Shown one piece after another: positions 56,048 through 64,000 of a stretch of 64,000 nucleotides of DNA. The notes under the pieces were generated by a model that saw only the letters and a list, made by a program, of their open reading frames with translations, searched no databases and was not told where the DNA came from. How positions within the stretch are numbered: position 1 is the stretch's first letter; each line of letters starts with the position of its first letter. The stretch lies in the NCBI GenBank assembly GCA_014607495.2, contig CP053153.1, positions 806,001 through 870,000 on the forward strand, in the 5' to 3' direction. The DNA comes from Carposina sasakii. Taxonomy: Eukaryota; Arthropoda; Insecta; Lepidoptera; Carposinidae. The translations under genes and the position numbers were made by a program.

Positions 56048-57739
56048 TCAGAAGTGGGATGCAACCCGGATCACCCACATGAAACACGTGCTTCAAATAG
56101 TGACTCGAGCGAAGAAAAATGGCGTCTTCTCTTCGAGCAACAAAATCAAAATTTTCTGGCGTTGTTGGTGCAAGCAATAAAACTACCTGCATCTTCGGAC
56201 TCTATTCGCCTTCCTGATTTCGACCCAGAGAAAAGAGACATCGACGCCCGAGCTTGGATAACGACCGCGGACATGTGTATCACAGATCGACATCGCCATG
56301 GATCCTTTCTGATGATCGCGTTAAGCCACGCACTCAAGGGCGAAGCATCATCTTGGCTGTCTTCAATATCGTTTCCTAATATGACGTGGGCCGATTTTAA
56401 GGAGCTTTTCGTAGCAAGGTATGACTGTCCTGAAACTGCTGCTTCCTTTCTCATCAGTATGCACGACAAGAAACCGAGAGATAACGAGTGCCTGGCCTCA
56501 TACGCCGCTACCCTCATAACATCCTTAATGGCAAGGTGGAATGGACTGACTACAGAACAGATAGCAATAGCCACTGTCTTAGCTCATATTTCAAAACAAG
56601 AGCCACGTGTTCAGAGGATTGCTATAACGACTGACATCAAGACGCGTAACCATTTACAAAAGGAACTGAAGGCTGTCTCGTTCCTGAAGAGAAGTTATTC
56701 ATCAAGTATTTATCGTGATGGACCCGACCTAAAAAGAAACCGACCTAATGGATCTTCTGTGACCATCAAGTGCTTTAATTGTGGACAACTAGGCCACAAA
56801 TCTCTTCAATGTCGCAACAAAGCCAATTCGAAGAAGCAAGATGACCGGTCCAAACACAGGTCCTTTCACGGGGACCATAACTCGACCAACCAACCTACAG
56901 GGAGAACCGATCGCATCACCTGCTTCAACTGCCGGGAACAAGGCCACTATGCATCCGACTGCCCGAAGAGGAAAATCAAGGAGGGGAACAACGGTACCGG
57001 CGGCGGCACTGGAACTGGTCCAGCTAAGGAAAAGCGAGTAGACGTGTGCATTGTGAATGCGCCTTCGGGTTCTCTGCGTCACTCTGGTGAGTCATTCCCA
57101 TTTACTTACGACTCAGGTTCAGAGTGTTCCTTAGTTAAAGAATCGATTGCTTTGAAATTTAGTGGTAAGCGAATTTATGACAATGTTTCTATGACTGGTA
57201 TAGGACAAACTTCTATAGCCTCGACCATGCAAATTTTAACGACAATTGACATTGACAATATTAACTTTGAGATACTCCTTCATGTTTTACCTGACCATTG
57301 TTTTCGATACAACATTATGATCGGACGTGAAATTCTAGCTATCGGTTTGACTGTACATATGTCGGTAGATAAAGTACGTTTCGAGAAAATTAACATAGTC
57401 GAATCATGTGATGTAGTTGCAAATAATGGTATAGACCTTGACTTGGTAGATACTGACGTTAGTAATGAATACAGACCTAGGTTGATTGAGATTTTAGAAC
57501 GGTTCAAGCTTAGTTTCATTACCGGTACACCTACTTCTCCTGCTGACACTGAACCTATGCAGATACGGCTCGTAGACCCACACAAGACGGTAAATCGTCG
57601 CCCATACAGGCTGACCCCAGATGAACGTCAGATTGTGAGGGGCAAGATCAACGAGCTGCTTAATGCTAAGGTAATTAGACCTAGTTCTTCACCGTTCGCA
57701 AGCCCGATACTTTTGGTAAAAAAAAGACGGTTCAGATAG
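55997..57739 (+). CDS. Gag-protease polyprotein, running into the start of RT
   Basis: A 580-codon frame of the Ty3/gypsy type. The ATG at 55,997 lies within the LTR, with no in-frame ATG nearby that fits better. Residues about 75-190 form the capsid-type gag domain (ARAWITTADMCI, GEASSWLSSISF, WADFKELFVARYD). Two CCHC zinc knuckles follow: CFNCGQLGHKSLQC at 259-272 and CFNCREQGHYASDC at 309-322. The aspartic protease has FTYDSGSECSLV with the catalytic Asp372, and its C-terminal part IMIGREIL. From about residue 520 the RT begins (NRRPYRLTPDERQIV, SSPFASPILLVKK). The frame is broken by an eight-A run at 57,718-57,725, after which RT continues one base over in the next ORF. Because the break falls inside RT, it is damage or a sequencing indel, not a normal gag-pol junction. 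Confidence 0.9.
   Translation: MDPRDDNLTVEKDPTTSSEVGCNPDHPHETRASNSDSSEEKWRLLFEQQNQNFLALLVQAIKLPASSDSIRLPDFDPEKRDIDARAWITTADMCITDRHRHGSFLMIALSHALKGEASSWLSSISFPNMTWADFKELFVARYDCPETAASFLISMHDKKPRDNECLASYAATLITSLMARWNGLTTEQIAIATVLAHISKQEPRVQRIAITTDIKTRNHLQKELKAVSFLKRSYSSSIYRDGPDLKRNRPNGSSVTIKCFNCGQLGHKSLQCRNKANSKKQDDRSKHRSFHGDHNSTNQPTGRTDRITCFNCREQGHYASDCPKRKIKEGNNGTGGGTGTGPAKEKRVDVCIVNAPSGSLRHSGESFPFTYDSGSECSLVKESIALKFSGKRIYDNVSMTGIGQTSIASTMQILTTIDIDNINFEILLHVLPDHCFRYNIMIGREILAIGLTVHMSVDKVRFEKINIVESCDVVANNGIDLDLVDTDVSNEYRPRLIEILERFKLSFITGTPTSPADTEPMQIRLVDPHKTVNRRPYRLTPDERQIVRGKINELLNAKVIRPSSSPFASPILLVKKRRFR
56048..56067 (+). promoter_or_regulatory. Probable primer binding site, tRNA-Leu type, offset
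   Basis: TCAGAAGTGGGAT directly after the LTR, followed by GCAACCC, is complementary to the acceptor and T-arm side of a eukaryotic tRNA-Leu whose 3' part reads ATCCCACTTCTGA, as recalled from known sequences. The bases that would pair with the terminal CCA and its two neighbours are absent, so priming would need a tRNA shifted or trimmed at its 3' end. The site lies inside the gag reading frame. Confidence 0.6.
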
Positions 57740-57740
57740 A

Positions 57741-58991
57741 ATGTGTGTCGATTATAGGGAGTTGAACGATAACACCGTTGCTGACCGTTTTCCTTTACCA
57801 CTCATATCTGAACAGATTGCTAGGTTGCACGGAGGACATTTTTTTACAATTTTAGATTTAGCATCGGGATTTCACCAGATCCCTATCGAGTCGGAGTCCA
57901 TAGAGCGCACAGCATTCGTGACAACTGAAGGTCAGTATGAGTACCTTACTATGCCCTTCGGTTTGAAAAATGCTCCTGCAGTGTTTCAACGTGCTCTCAT
58001 ACATGCTCTAGGCGATCTCGTGAACAAGTACGTTGTAGTGTACATGGATGACGTGCTAGTTGTGGCCAGTAACATCGACGAAGCTTTCGATAGACTAAAG
58101 GTAGTATTAGAAGTTCTTTCTGGGAAGGGATTTTCGTTAAATCCTAAAAAGTGCTCATTCCTGAAAGAAAAAGTAGAGTACCTAGGCTTCGAGGTGCGCC
58201 GAGGTCAAATTCGTCTGAATCCACGAAAGATAGTTGCACTTACCGCTTTACCACCGACCGGCGCTCTTAATAATCAAGGTAGATTTTATGATTTTCATTT
58301 TGATTCGGGTGCTGAGTGTTCACTAATAAAAGAAAGCGTTGCATCAAGTTTCAATGGTAAAAGAATTGCTAAAACTGTCTCTCTAACGGGAATTGGTCAA
58401 ACCAATGTATTCATCACCCAGCAAATACTGTGTAATGTTGAAATTAATGATTATTGTTTAGAACTTTTATTACATGTTTTACCCGATGTGTATATGCGTA
58501 GTGATATTATGCTAGGTCGTGAAATATTGAGTCAAGGCTTCGTTATTAACTTGTCAACAAATAATTTTAGCATTTCAAAACAAAATAATTTGACAGTTTT
58601 AAATTGTGACGTTTTAACCGATTCTAGTATCAGTAACGACTTTAGTAATGTTGACACAGATATACCCTCTTGTAAAAAGTCAGATCTTTTAACTATTTTA
58701 GGTGCATATTCCAGTTATTTTACAACAGGTTTGCCAAAAACTCGTGTAACTACAGGTGAACTCGAAATTCGATTAATTGATCCGAAGTATAGAGGTCCTT
58801 TTAGGGTATCGGAGGTACTTGAAGGTAATCGTTATGTTCTTAAAGCCCTTAATTCCAATAGAACCTATAAGTACGCACATGACAGACTTAGGCGAATGCC
58901 TGCGAATGACATTACCAATGACATGCTGACATGTGACCGTGATGATAATCTGTGCGAACTTGACGGGGATGGACCGTCATGTTCAAATTAA
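57741..58991 (+). CDS. Chimeric Pol fragment: RT, second protease, integrase C-terminus
   Basis: A 416-codon frame without stops that joins parts from different elements. Residues 1-172 are RT: CVDYRELNDNT, LDLASGFHQIP, MPFGLKNAPAVFQRA and the catalytic box VYMDDVLV (Tyr101 to Asp104), ending near LPPTGALNNQG. Then, instead of RNase H, a second aspartic protease starts: FDSGAECSLIKES with Asp188 and IMLGREIL. It is clearly related to, but different from, the first protease at 57,100. It runs on to the IRLIDP stretch that precedes RT in the first ORF, then jumps to KYRGPFRVSEVLEGNRYVLK (GPF at 352-354), the GPY/F module of an integrase C-terminus, and ends RLRRMP plus an acidic tail. RNase H and integrase zinc and catalytic domains are missing. 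The fusion keeps one reading frame through both joints. Confidence 0.85.
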   Translation: MCVDYRELNDNTVADRFPLPLISEQIARLHGGHFFTILDLASGFHQIPIESESIERTAFVTTEGQYEYLTMPFGLKNAPAVFQRALIHALGDLVNKYVVVYMDDVLVVASNIDEAFDRLKVVLEVLSGKGFSLNPKKCSFLKEKVEYLGFEVRRGQIRLNPRKIVALTALPPTGALNNQGRFYDFHFDSGAECSLIKESVASSFNGKRIAKTVSLTGIGQTNVFITQQILCNVEINDYCLELLLHVLPDVYMRSDIMLGREILSQGFVINLSTNNFSISKQNNLTVLNCDVLTDSSISNDFSNVDTDIPSCKKSDLLTILGAYSSYFTTGLPKTRVTTGELEIRLIDPKYRGPFRVSEVLEGNRYVLKALNSNRTYKYAHDRLRRMPANDITNDMLTCDRDDNLCELDGDGPSCSN

Positions 58992-59000
58992 TGTTGAGTT

Positions 59001-59190
59001 GACTGATTGAGAGTGGTTTACGGATACCGGATAGAGGTATTCAAGAGTCACTGGATGGAAGTGACTAGACTGGTATACGGAAGCTGGATGGAAGTTTCCA
59101 AGAGTCACTGGATGGAAGTGACTAGACTGGTTTACGGAAGCTGGATGGAAGTTTCCAAGAGTTGCTAGATTGAGGCAACTAGACTTACTT
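59001..59190 (+). repeat. 57-bp tandem repeat inside the LTR element
   Basis: About three units with GAAGCTGGATGGAAGTTTCC and GAGTCACTGGATGGAAGTGA, with a period of 57 bp. It follows directly after the stop of the chimeric ORF. Confidence 0.8.
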
Positions 59191-59251
59191 GACTGACGTT
59201 ACTCTATATGGATTGTGTATACTGTAGCCTTGTTTTGGAATTATTTACCTT

Positions 59252-59640
59252 GTGTGTGCCATGCCGTTTGGTTTAAAGAACGCCAGTTCAGTTTATCAGC
59301 GGGCTATAGCAAAAGCTTTAGGTGAATTAGCTCATAGTTATATTGTTTCTTACATTGATGACCTGCTGGTATTGTATTCTACAGGAGAGCAGGGGTTGGA
59401 ACGTCTACGACGTGTCTTAGATGTGTTCATTAAGAATGAAAAACGTAATCAAGTTAAACTAGATCCTAAATTTTAAGGACCGTATAAAATTTAATTGTTA
59501 GATGGTGATAGATACCGACTAAAATCTTTGTCTTCAAATCGAACCTACAAATATTCGCACGATCGGGTCCGTAGGGTGCCAGACCATCAAGTTCCTAGTA
59601 ATTTTGATATCGAAATTAATGTGACCTCAGAGTCTAAATG
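59252..59640 (+). pseudogene. Third RT fragment fused to an integrase C-terminal piece
   Basis: The frame 59,252-59,476 shows the RT palm only: MPFGLKNASSVYQRAI and SYIDDLLVLY with the catalytic box at 59,351-59,362. Near 59,440-59,475 it passes to an integrase-type VKLDPKF and, past two stops at about 59,474 and 59,493, to GDRYRLKSLSSNRTYKYSHD and RRVPDH, ending at about 59,640. The residues differ from both copies upstream, so this is a third, related source element with its RNase H and integrase core removed. The start of RT is missing as well. Confidence 0.75.
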
Positions 59641-59714
59641 AATGAATTTTCATATGTGATGTACAAGTTACTGACCGGTTTTTTTAAATTGTGACTTTGA
59701 CAAACCCTTGACAG

Positions 59715-59925
59715 ACAGTAGTATGTATTTGTGGCAGAACCGAAGGACCGAGTTTCTGCTGTAGCCGATGGACAGTGCTACATGTGTGTGTGTGGGAAAC
59801 CGAAGGACCGTGTTTCCGTAGTAGGTAGCCGATGGACTGTGCTACATGTGTGTGTTGGAAACCGAAGGACTGTGTTTCCATAGTAGATAGCCGAAGGACT
59901 GGTTATATGACTAACTGTTACTGTA
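59715..59925 (+). repeat. Tandem hairpin-like repeat before the 3' LTR
   Basis: Roughly 66-bp units, each with GGAAACCGAAGGACCGTG then GTTTCC, so that GGAAAC can pair with GTTTCC, followed by TAGCCGATGGAC and GTGCTACATGTGTGTG. Three units are seen. Confidence 0.7.
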
Positions 59926-60186
59926 ATGTTGACCGAAGGAAAGGTCTGACTGATTTAAACGTATGTGCGAGTCTGCTTATCTTTTATTTTTTATGTCTTT
60001 ACGTAAAGATTTTGGGAACTTGACGGTCGATGAGCGATTTTTGTGATTTCATGAACTATTGTAATAAGAAGTCTTTAAATTTAAGTTAAGTCAGAATGGG
60101 CCGAGCGCTAGTATGTGCCAGAGGCTCTTTGGTTATTTTCTCTTGCAGATAAGTCCCACGAGGACGTGTGAGGCGCAGGACGGCCG

Positions 60187-60643
60187 TGTCGGAGTGGTGA
60201 CATCTGCCGGGTGTTAGCAAAGCACCTTGTGGCGCCATCTAGTTTGCTTGCTATGAAATGTTTACCTTATAGATTTGTGATTAAAGGAAACGTCAGGTAA
60301 TAGTACCTGGGTGGAATCAGAGATGGCGTTGTTCGAGGGTAAGTCGGTAAAGTTGTTCGACTGACAGTGACACTTGGTGGAACGCCATTATGGTGAAGAC
60401 ATTCGAATTGAGCGTTGGTTAGTAAAAGTCATCTCTGGGATCACCACGTTTTCCTGGTATTGATTTGTATCCATTTAAATTAAGGCAATCGCGTGTTATT
60501 ATAAAGTTAATCGTTTGTAATAATTAAATTCAATCTATCGGCTATCACCGCGTGATATTATTTACGACGCCTACGTTTACGAACTACACGTAATGGATCC
60601 TCGCGATGATAATCTTACCGTGGAGAAGGACCCTACTACGTCA
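60187..60643 (+). repeat. 3' LTR, 457 bp
   Basis: Matches the 5' LTR except for two substitutions. It is preceded by a modestly purine-rich GAGGCGCAGGACGGCCG, a possible plus-strand primer tract. It also carries the 17 gag codons, which here would read into the SINE. Confidence 0.95.
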
Positions 60644-60785
60644 TACTTATCTATGTATTTATATACCGTTGCCTAGTACCCACGACACAAGACCTTAGGG
60701 ATCTTAGTGTGGGATTAGGTCAATGTGTTGTGAAGTGTGTGAATGTGTGTGAATGTGTGTGTGTGTGCGTGTGTGAATATGTTAC
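60644..60785 (+). mobile_element. 3' part of the SINE split by the LTR element
   Basis: Resumes with TACTTATCTATGTATTTATA, then GTACCCACGACACAAGACCT and a GTGTGTGAATGTG end. Joined with 55,459-55,590 it makes one full SINE. Confidence 0.85.
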
Positions 60786-60829
60786 AGTAATATGACTTTG
60801 TAAAGAAGAAACTGATAGTATGTGGAATT

Positions 60830-61038
60830 AATGTGTGCTGATGCGAGACTACACTAGAGAATACATCATCTGCATCTCTTTTCGAGCGTGTTGTAAGAGT
60901 CGACTAGGAAACCCTTGGGCGTTCTCTCAGGCGATGAACTAGCAAGCGATCTTTTACTGGCCCTGCTATACAGAACGTAGTATCTCCATCGTGATTTTGC
61001 AGTTCTGGCTACACCATATTGGAAACACAGCCGTGTAT
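60830..61038 (+). repeat. High-copy interspersed repeat (GGCGATAAGC family)
   Basis: It carries AGAATACATCATCTGCATCT, GTCGACTAGGAAACCC, GGCGATGAACTAGCAAGCGA and TTGGAAACACAGCCGTGTAT. Confidence 0.6.
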
Positions 61039-61041
61039 ATA

Positions 61042-61287
61042 AGGTCTATCCAAAATTAGTGATTATCTTTTGAGACGAAACTAGGTAGGTAAAAAGAAAT
61101 AACTTTCACTATGGGACCAACTCCGAAATATTGAAAAAAAAAATCAGCTGTTCTATACAATCTCGAATAATTACTGCACTGAAATGTATGGAACAGCTGA
61201 TTTCTTTTGAATATTTGAAAAGAAAGTTGTTTCTTTTTACCTACCTAGTTTCGTGTCAAAAGATAATCACTAATTTTCGATAGACCT
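61042..61287. mobile_element. TA-flanked MITE (AGGTCTATC ends)
   Basis: The ends AGGTCTATCCAAAATTAGTG and CACTAATTTTCGATAGACCT are complementary, and the arms continue through GATTATCTTTTG and ACCTACCTAGTTTCG. TA borders it at 61,040-61,041 and 61,288-61,289. It inserted into the GTGTATATA end of the preceding repeat. Confidence 0.8.
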
Positions 61288-61289
61288 TA

Positions 61290-61805
61290 TACAGGGTGTA
61301 TGTGACAGCCAGGCAAATACGACAATGAGTAATAACATTGTCGTATAACTCAAAACAACGGTACTTGTCCAGTATCTCAGTATTTGCCTGGCTTGCAGGA
61401 AATTAAATTTTGATTTGATTATACGCAATGTTTGCTTTCCGCGCCAATTGTATCGGGCGATCCTGTGACTTAAATTGTAAAACTGACTTAAATTAGCTTA
61501 TTGGTCATTTTGTGATACATTGCTGTTTTTTGGATCACTTTTGACTCTCCTCTGTGGTTGATCAGTTAATTGAACTTATTTGAAAGCAACTTTTTTTTTT
61601 TAATCATCCAAACTTTAAAATTTTATTTATAAGCAATTATTTAAGATCTACTTAAACTAACCACACTATATTTTTTTCTGAAAAAATTAAAAAAAAGTCG
61701 GAAATTTATAGAGCTTTCCTGCAAAAATTTTCACTGGTTTTCATCTCAGAATCATGGTCTGAAGTCACCATACCAATATTTGTCTGGCTGTCACAAACAT
61801 CCTAT
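61290..61805. mobile_element. TIR element, about 515 bp (GTGACAGCCAGGCAAAT)
   Basis: The left end TACAGGGTGTATGTGACAGC and right end TGTCACAAACATCCTATA are complementary with few mismatches. Inside, GCCAGGCAAATA and TATTTGCCTGGC form a further pair, and ACGACAATG with CATTGTCGT a hairpin at 61,319-61,345. No coding capacity. It abuts the MITE at 61,287. Confidence 0.7.
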
Positions 61806-62310
61806 ATATGTATGTGTGTATATAATGATAATAGATTAGAATCGATTAACTCCTTTCATATTTAATAGGCTCTGTAGATCACCTAGACTGCAAGGTTATA
61901 CTCCATATGTAGAACGTGGTCATTTTTATCGGTACAGTATAGTCAAATCGACTCTCATGTTAACTACTTCTGAAAAAAGAAGTAAAAACCGAATATTCAT
62001 TTTTAACATTTCCTAATTTATATTGACTCAGATGAATTGCCCTGGTTTATAATACGCCTAATGAGGTATAATAGTATATTATGTAAGACATTTATACTAG
62101 GTCGAAGTATAATTTAACACCTGTTTTATAATAGTTACCTACTTATTTACGGCTGCTGATGGTTACTTAGAGAATAATGTGACAACCGTGAATTTAGGTG
62201 ATTGCGACACCAAGTGGAGCACGGAAGTGTTTCAATGCGATTGTAATGAGAAAACCGCATGGTTAACTGGTAGATAATACGCGGTATATACCATTAAGTA
62301 CATACATTAG
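61806..62310. other. No recognised feature
   Basis: AT-rich DNA without supported features. Confidence 0.4.
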
Positions 62311-62314
62311 ATAT

Positions 62315-62445
62315 GACTATTTCTAAAATGGGGTAGCTAGAGCTGCAGGATCGTAAATGAGATCACACAGCCACGTTTATTATAGCGGGAGCAGATGTAA
62401 ATTATCAGTGACAAGATGCTAGCTCATCGCCTGAGAGAAAAACCT
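62315..62445 (-). repeat. High-copy interspersed repeat (GGCGATAAGC family)
   Basis: Seen as AGAGCTGCAGGATCGTAAAT, GATCACACAGCCACGTTTAT and GATGCTAGCTCATCGCCTGA on the plus strand. Confidence 0.6.
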
Positions 62446-62477
62446 ATGTACATATTATATATATATATACATATACA

Positions 62478-62710
62478 TACATATAATCACGCCTTTATCC
62501 CTCACGGGGTAGGCAGAGCACCAAGGGCCGATAGAACCACATGGTGCCGCTTCTGACCAATTTTGAGGGTATAGTTGAGATATACAAGTTCGGTTAGTAG
62601 TGACAGGCGGTCAGCCCATCGCCTACAAAACACCAAGACCCTCTTGTCACTCTACTGACTTGTACAGTGTGCCCGGAAAAACCCCTATAATGATGATGAT
62701 GATGATGATG
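62478..62710 (+). repeat. LINE 3' end with GAT microsatellite
   Basis: Starts ATAATCACGCCTTTATCCCT, continues GTTCGGTTAGTAGTGACAGG and CTGACTTGTACAGTGTGCCC, and ends in eight ATG/GAT units. It is the fullest copy of the family found at 21,238 and 34,013. Confidence 0.7.
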
Positions 62711-62811
62711 AATGGTCAAAATACTATACTTACGTAGGTATAATATAGGCAAATTTAAATTATGAACTGCCAACAAAAACATACTATTCTTTTTTTTAAA
62801 TAGGTAATAAA

Positions 62812-63050
62812 TAAATAAATATTCACACACTATACAACACATTGACCTAGTCCCACATTAAGATCCCTAAGGTCTTGTGTCGTGGGTACTAAGCAACGGT
62901 ATACAAATATATAGATAATACATAAACATCCATGACTCGGAAACAAACATCGATATTCATCACATCAATGTTTGCACCTACCGGGATTCGAACCCAGGAC
63001 CTATGGGGCGTCGCAGGCAGGGCCACTACCAACTACACCAATCGGCCGTC
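62812..63050 (-). mobile_element. tRNA-derived SINE, GGCCGATTGG family
   Basis: A full-looking copy on the minus strand from GACGGCCGATTGGTGTAGTT at 63,050 to the GTGTGTGAAT-like end at about 62,820. The head has one local change (CCCCATAGGTCC). Confidence 0.8.
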
Positions 63051-63054
63051 TATT

Positions 63055-63430
63055 TCGTTCGTATTTCACATGCGCTAAGATAATTGAGATTTGCTTATTA
63101 ACTTAAATTGCACAATTCCACTTCGTAATTAAAAATACCGTCATTAACCCAAATTCTATTTGATTTACAAGCATGTAATGAGTAGGTATTTACCTATCTG
63201 TTACGTTTACGTATAGTCATTCAATTACACTGTAATTATTAGATTTATTCCTACATATACCTACAATGGAGAAATATCTTATTATTATCATCACCGCAAA
63301 GAATTACGATTTTTTTTTACGAAATATACTTAAATATAATGTGAGAAGTGCGTTACATTCTATTCTATACTTTAAATGTAATTGTCATTATTAGAATTTC
63401 CCAATCACTATTTTTAAATTGCGTTTTTGT
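63055..63430. other. No recognised feature
   Basis: AT-rich DNA without supported features. Confidence 0.4.
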
Positions 63431-63439
63431 GTTGCGGCT

Positions 63440-63905
63440 TTGTTACGAGTATACAATGTTACCAACCCTACTGTTTTAACAGTAGATTTGCTGTTTTCAC
63501 ATTAATGTCCATGTTTTCTGTTTCATTCCTATTTTCTACTGTTTTTCAACTACCGCTCAGCGCCACCTATTACACTACTTTGCAAACGCACGCAATGACA
63601 AACCACTACGCAATAAAACGCAATGACACTAGATGGCAGTATCTTCTTTAGTCGGGATTCGAGGGAATTCCCGGCCACATTATATGTGTTTGACAATCAT
63701 ATTTTTATACACGGGGAAATCCCAATTTATGAATGACAGCTACACGCCTACTGTATTGCGTATCGTATTGTCTTATAGTCACAACACCTTGTGCTTGAGC
63801 AAATCTATGAAATCTGCCTTTTTTTCTTTACCTACTGTTTTCTACTGTTTTTTTAGGCGAGTTGCTGTTTTTTAGTTTTTTGAGGTTGGCAACACTGCGA
63901 GTATA
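63440..63905. repeat. Candidate inverted-repeat element (TACTGTTTT-rich)
   Basis: ACGAGTATACAATGTTACCA and ACCCTACTGTTTT near 63,446 resemble the complement of GGTTGGCAACACTGCGAGTA near 63,884. The motif CTACTGTTTT recurs at 63,537 and 63,831. The ends are imperfect and no duplication was confirmed. Confidence 0.35.
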
Positions 63906-64000
63906 GAACATTTTTATTAAGCAACTAAACGAATATAGAAAAACATAATCTTCTATATAAAAAAAAAAACATTATATAGGATACTAAGTTACAATTTCTT

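Larger units (their letters stand above)
55591..60643 (+). mobile_element. Ty3/gypsy-type LTR retrotransposon, recently inserted mosaic
   Basis: A 5,053-bp element with 457-bp LTRs (55,591-56,047 and 60,187-60,643), starting TGTCGG and ending GTCA, and flanked by the 4-bp duplication TACT at 55,587-55,590 and 60,644-60,647. A tRNA-Leu-like primer site adjoins the 5' LTR. The interior carries gag, protease and RT, then a second protease with an integrase C-terminal piece, then a third RT piece with another integrase C-terminal piece. No RNase H or integrase core was found. It is non-autonomous but young. Confidence 0.9.

Noticed and set aside
57718..57725. Programmed ribosomal frameshift at the eight-A run
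   Set aside because: The shift lies inside RT between two conserved blocks, and the direction needed (skip one base) does not match the usual minus-one slip on such runs. A one-base expansion or sequencing indel is simpler.
63427..63875. Small hydrophobic proteins near the right edge
   Set aside because: Low-complexity T-rich frames inside a probable inverted-repeat element, without start or splice support.

Overview
This is an AT-rich stretch of insect nuclear DNA, most likely from a moth or butterfly. That inference rests on interspersed families I associate with Lepidoptera: RTE-type LINE 3' ends that finish in GAT or GAAG microsatellites, tRNA-derived SINEs, TA-flanked MITEs, and a high-copy repeat with the motif GGCGATAAGCTAGCAAC. 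I recognise no conserved single-copy host gene. All convincing protein-coding sequence belongs to mobile elements, apart from one possible duplicated minus-strand exon near 9.5 kb.

Layout. 1-13.8 kb: unique-looking AT-rich DNA with scattered MITEs (1.46, 2.23, 3.0 and 6.5 kb), one tRNA-containing repeat (12.6 kb) and a diverged tandem duplication (8.3-9.7 kb) carrying a Gln/His-rich exon-like segment. 13.83-25.54 kb and 26.04-38.33 kb: two nearly identical 12-kb segments in direct orientation, separated by exactly 500 N. One ends at the gap and the other begins at the gap, so they are best read as unmerged allelic contig ends, not a biological duplication. Each carries a 5'-truncated RTE retrotransposon, several LINE tails, a 45-bp satellite, SINEs and MITEs. 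38.3-43.9 kb: SINE, MITE and LINE debris, including a large near-perfect foldback at 42 kb. 43.9-45.6 kb: a degraded DDE-type transposase that I cannot assign to a named superfamily. 47.9-48.8 kb: a repeat with five 127-bp units. 50.38-55.32 kb: a complete-length pogo/Tigger-like DNA transposon with TIRs, a TA duplication and a striking 51-bp GGCCG-rich array, inserted into another repeat. 55.59-60.64 kb: a Ty3/gypsy-type LTR retrotransposon with two 457-bp LTRs differing at only two positions, inserted into a SINE. 60.8-64 kb: MITEs, SINE and LINE tails.

The LTR element is the most unusual object. Its interior is a mosaic of three related elements: gag, protease and RT from the first, a second protease joined to an integrase C-terminal piece, then a third RT palm joined to another integrase C-terminal piece. 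RNase H and the integrase catalytic core are missing, yet the LTRs are almost identical, which implies recent mobilisation by proteins supplied in trans. Its gag start codon lies inside the LTR, and a tRNA-Leu-like primer site sits directly after the LTR within gag coding sequence.

Coordinates of repeats without clear ends are approximate. Family names are from recognition by eye, with no database comparison.
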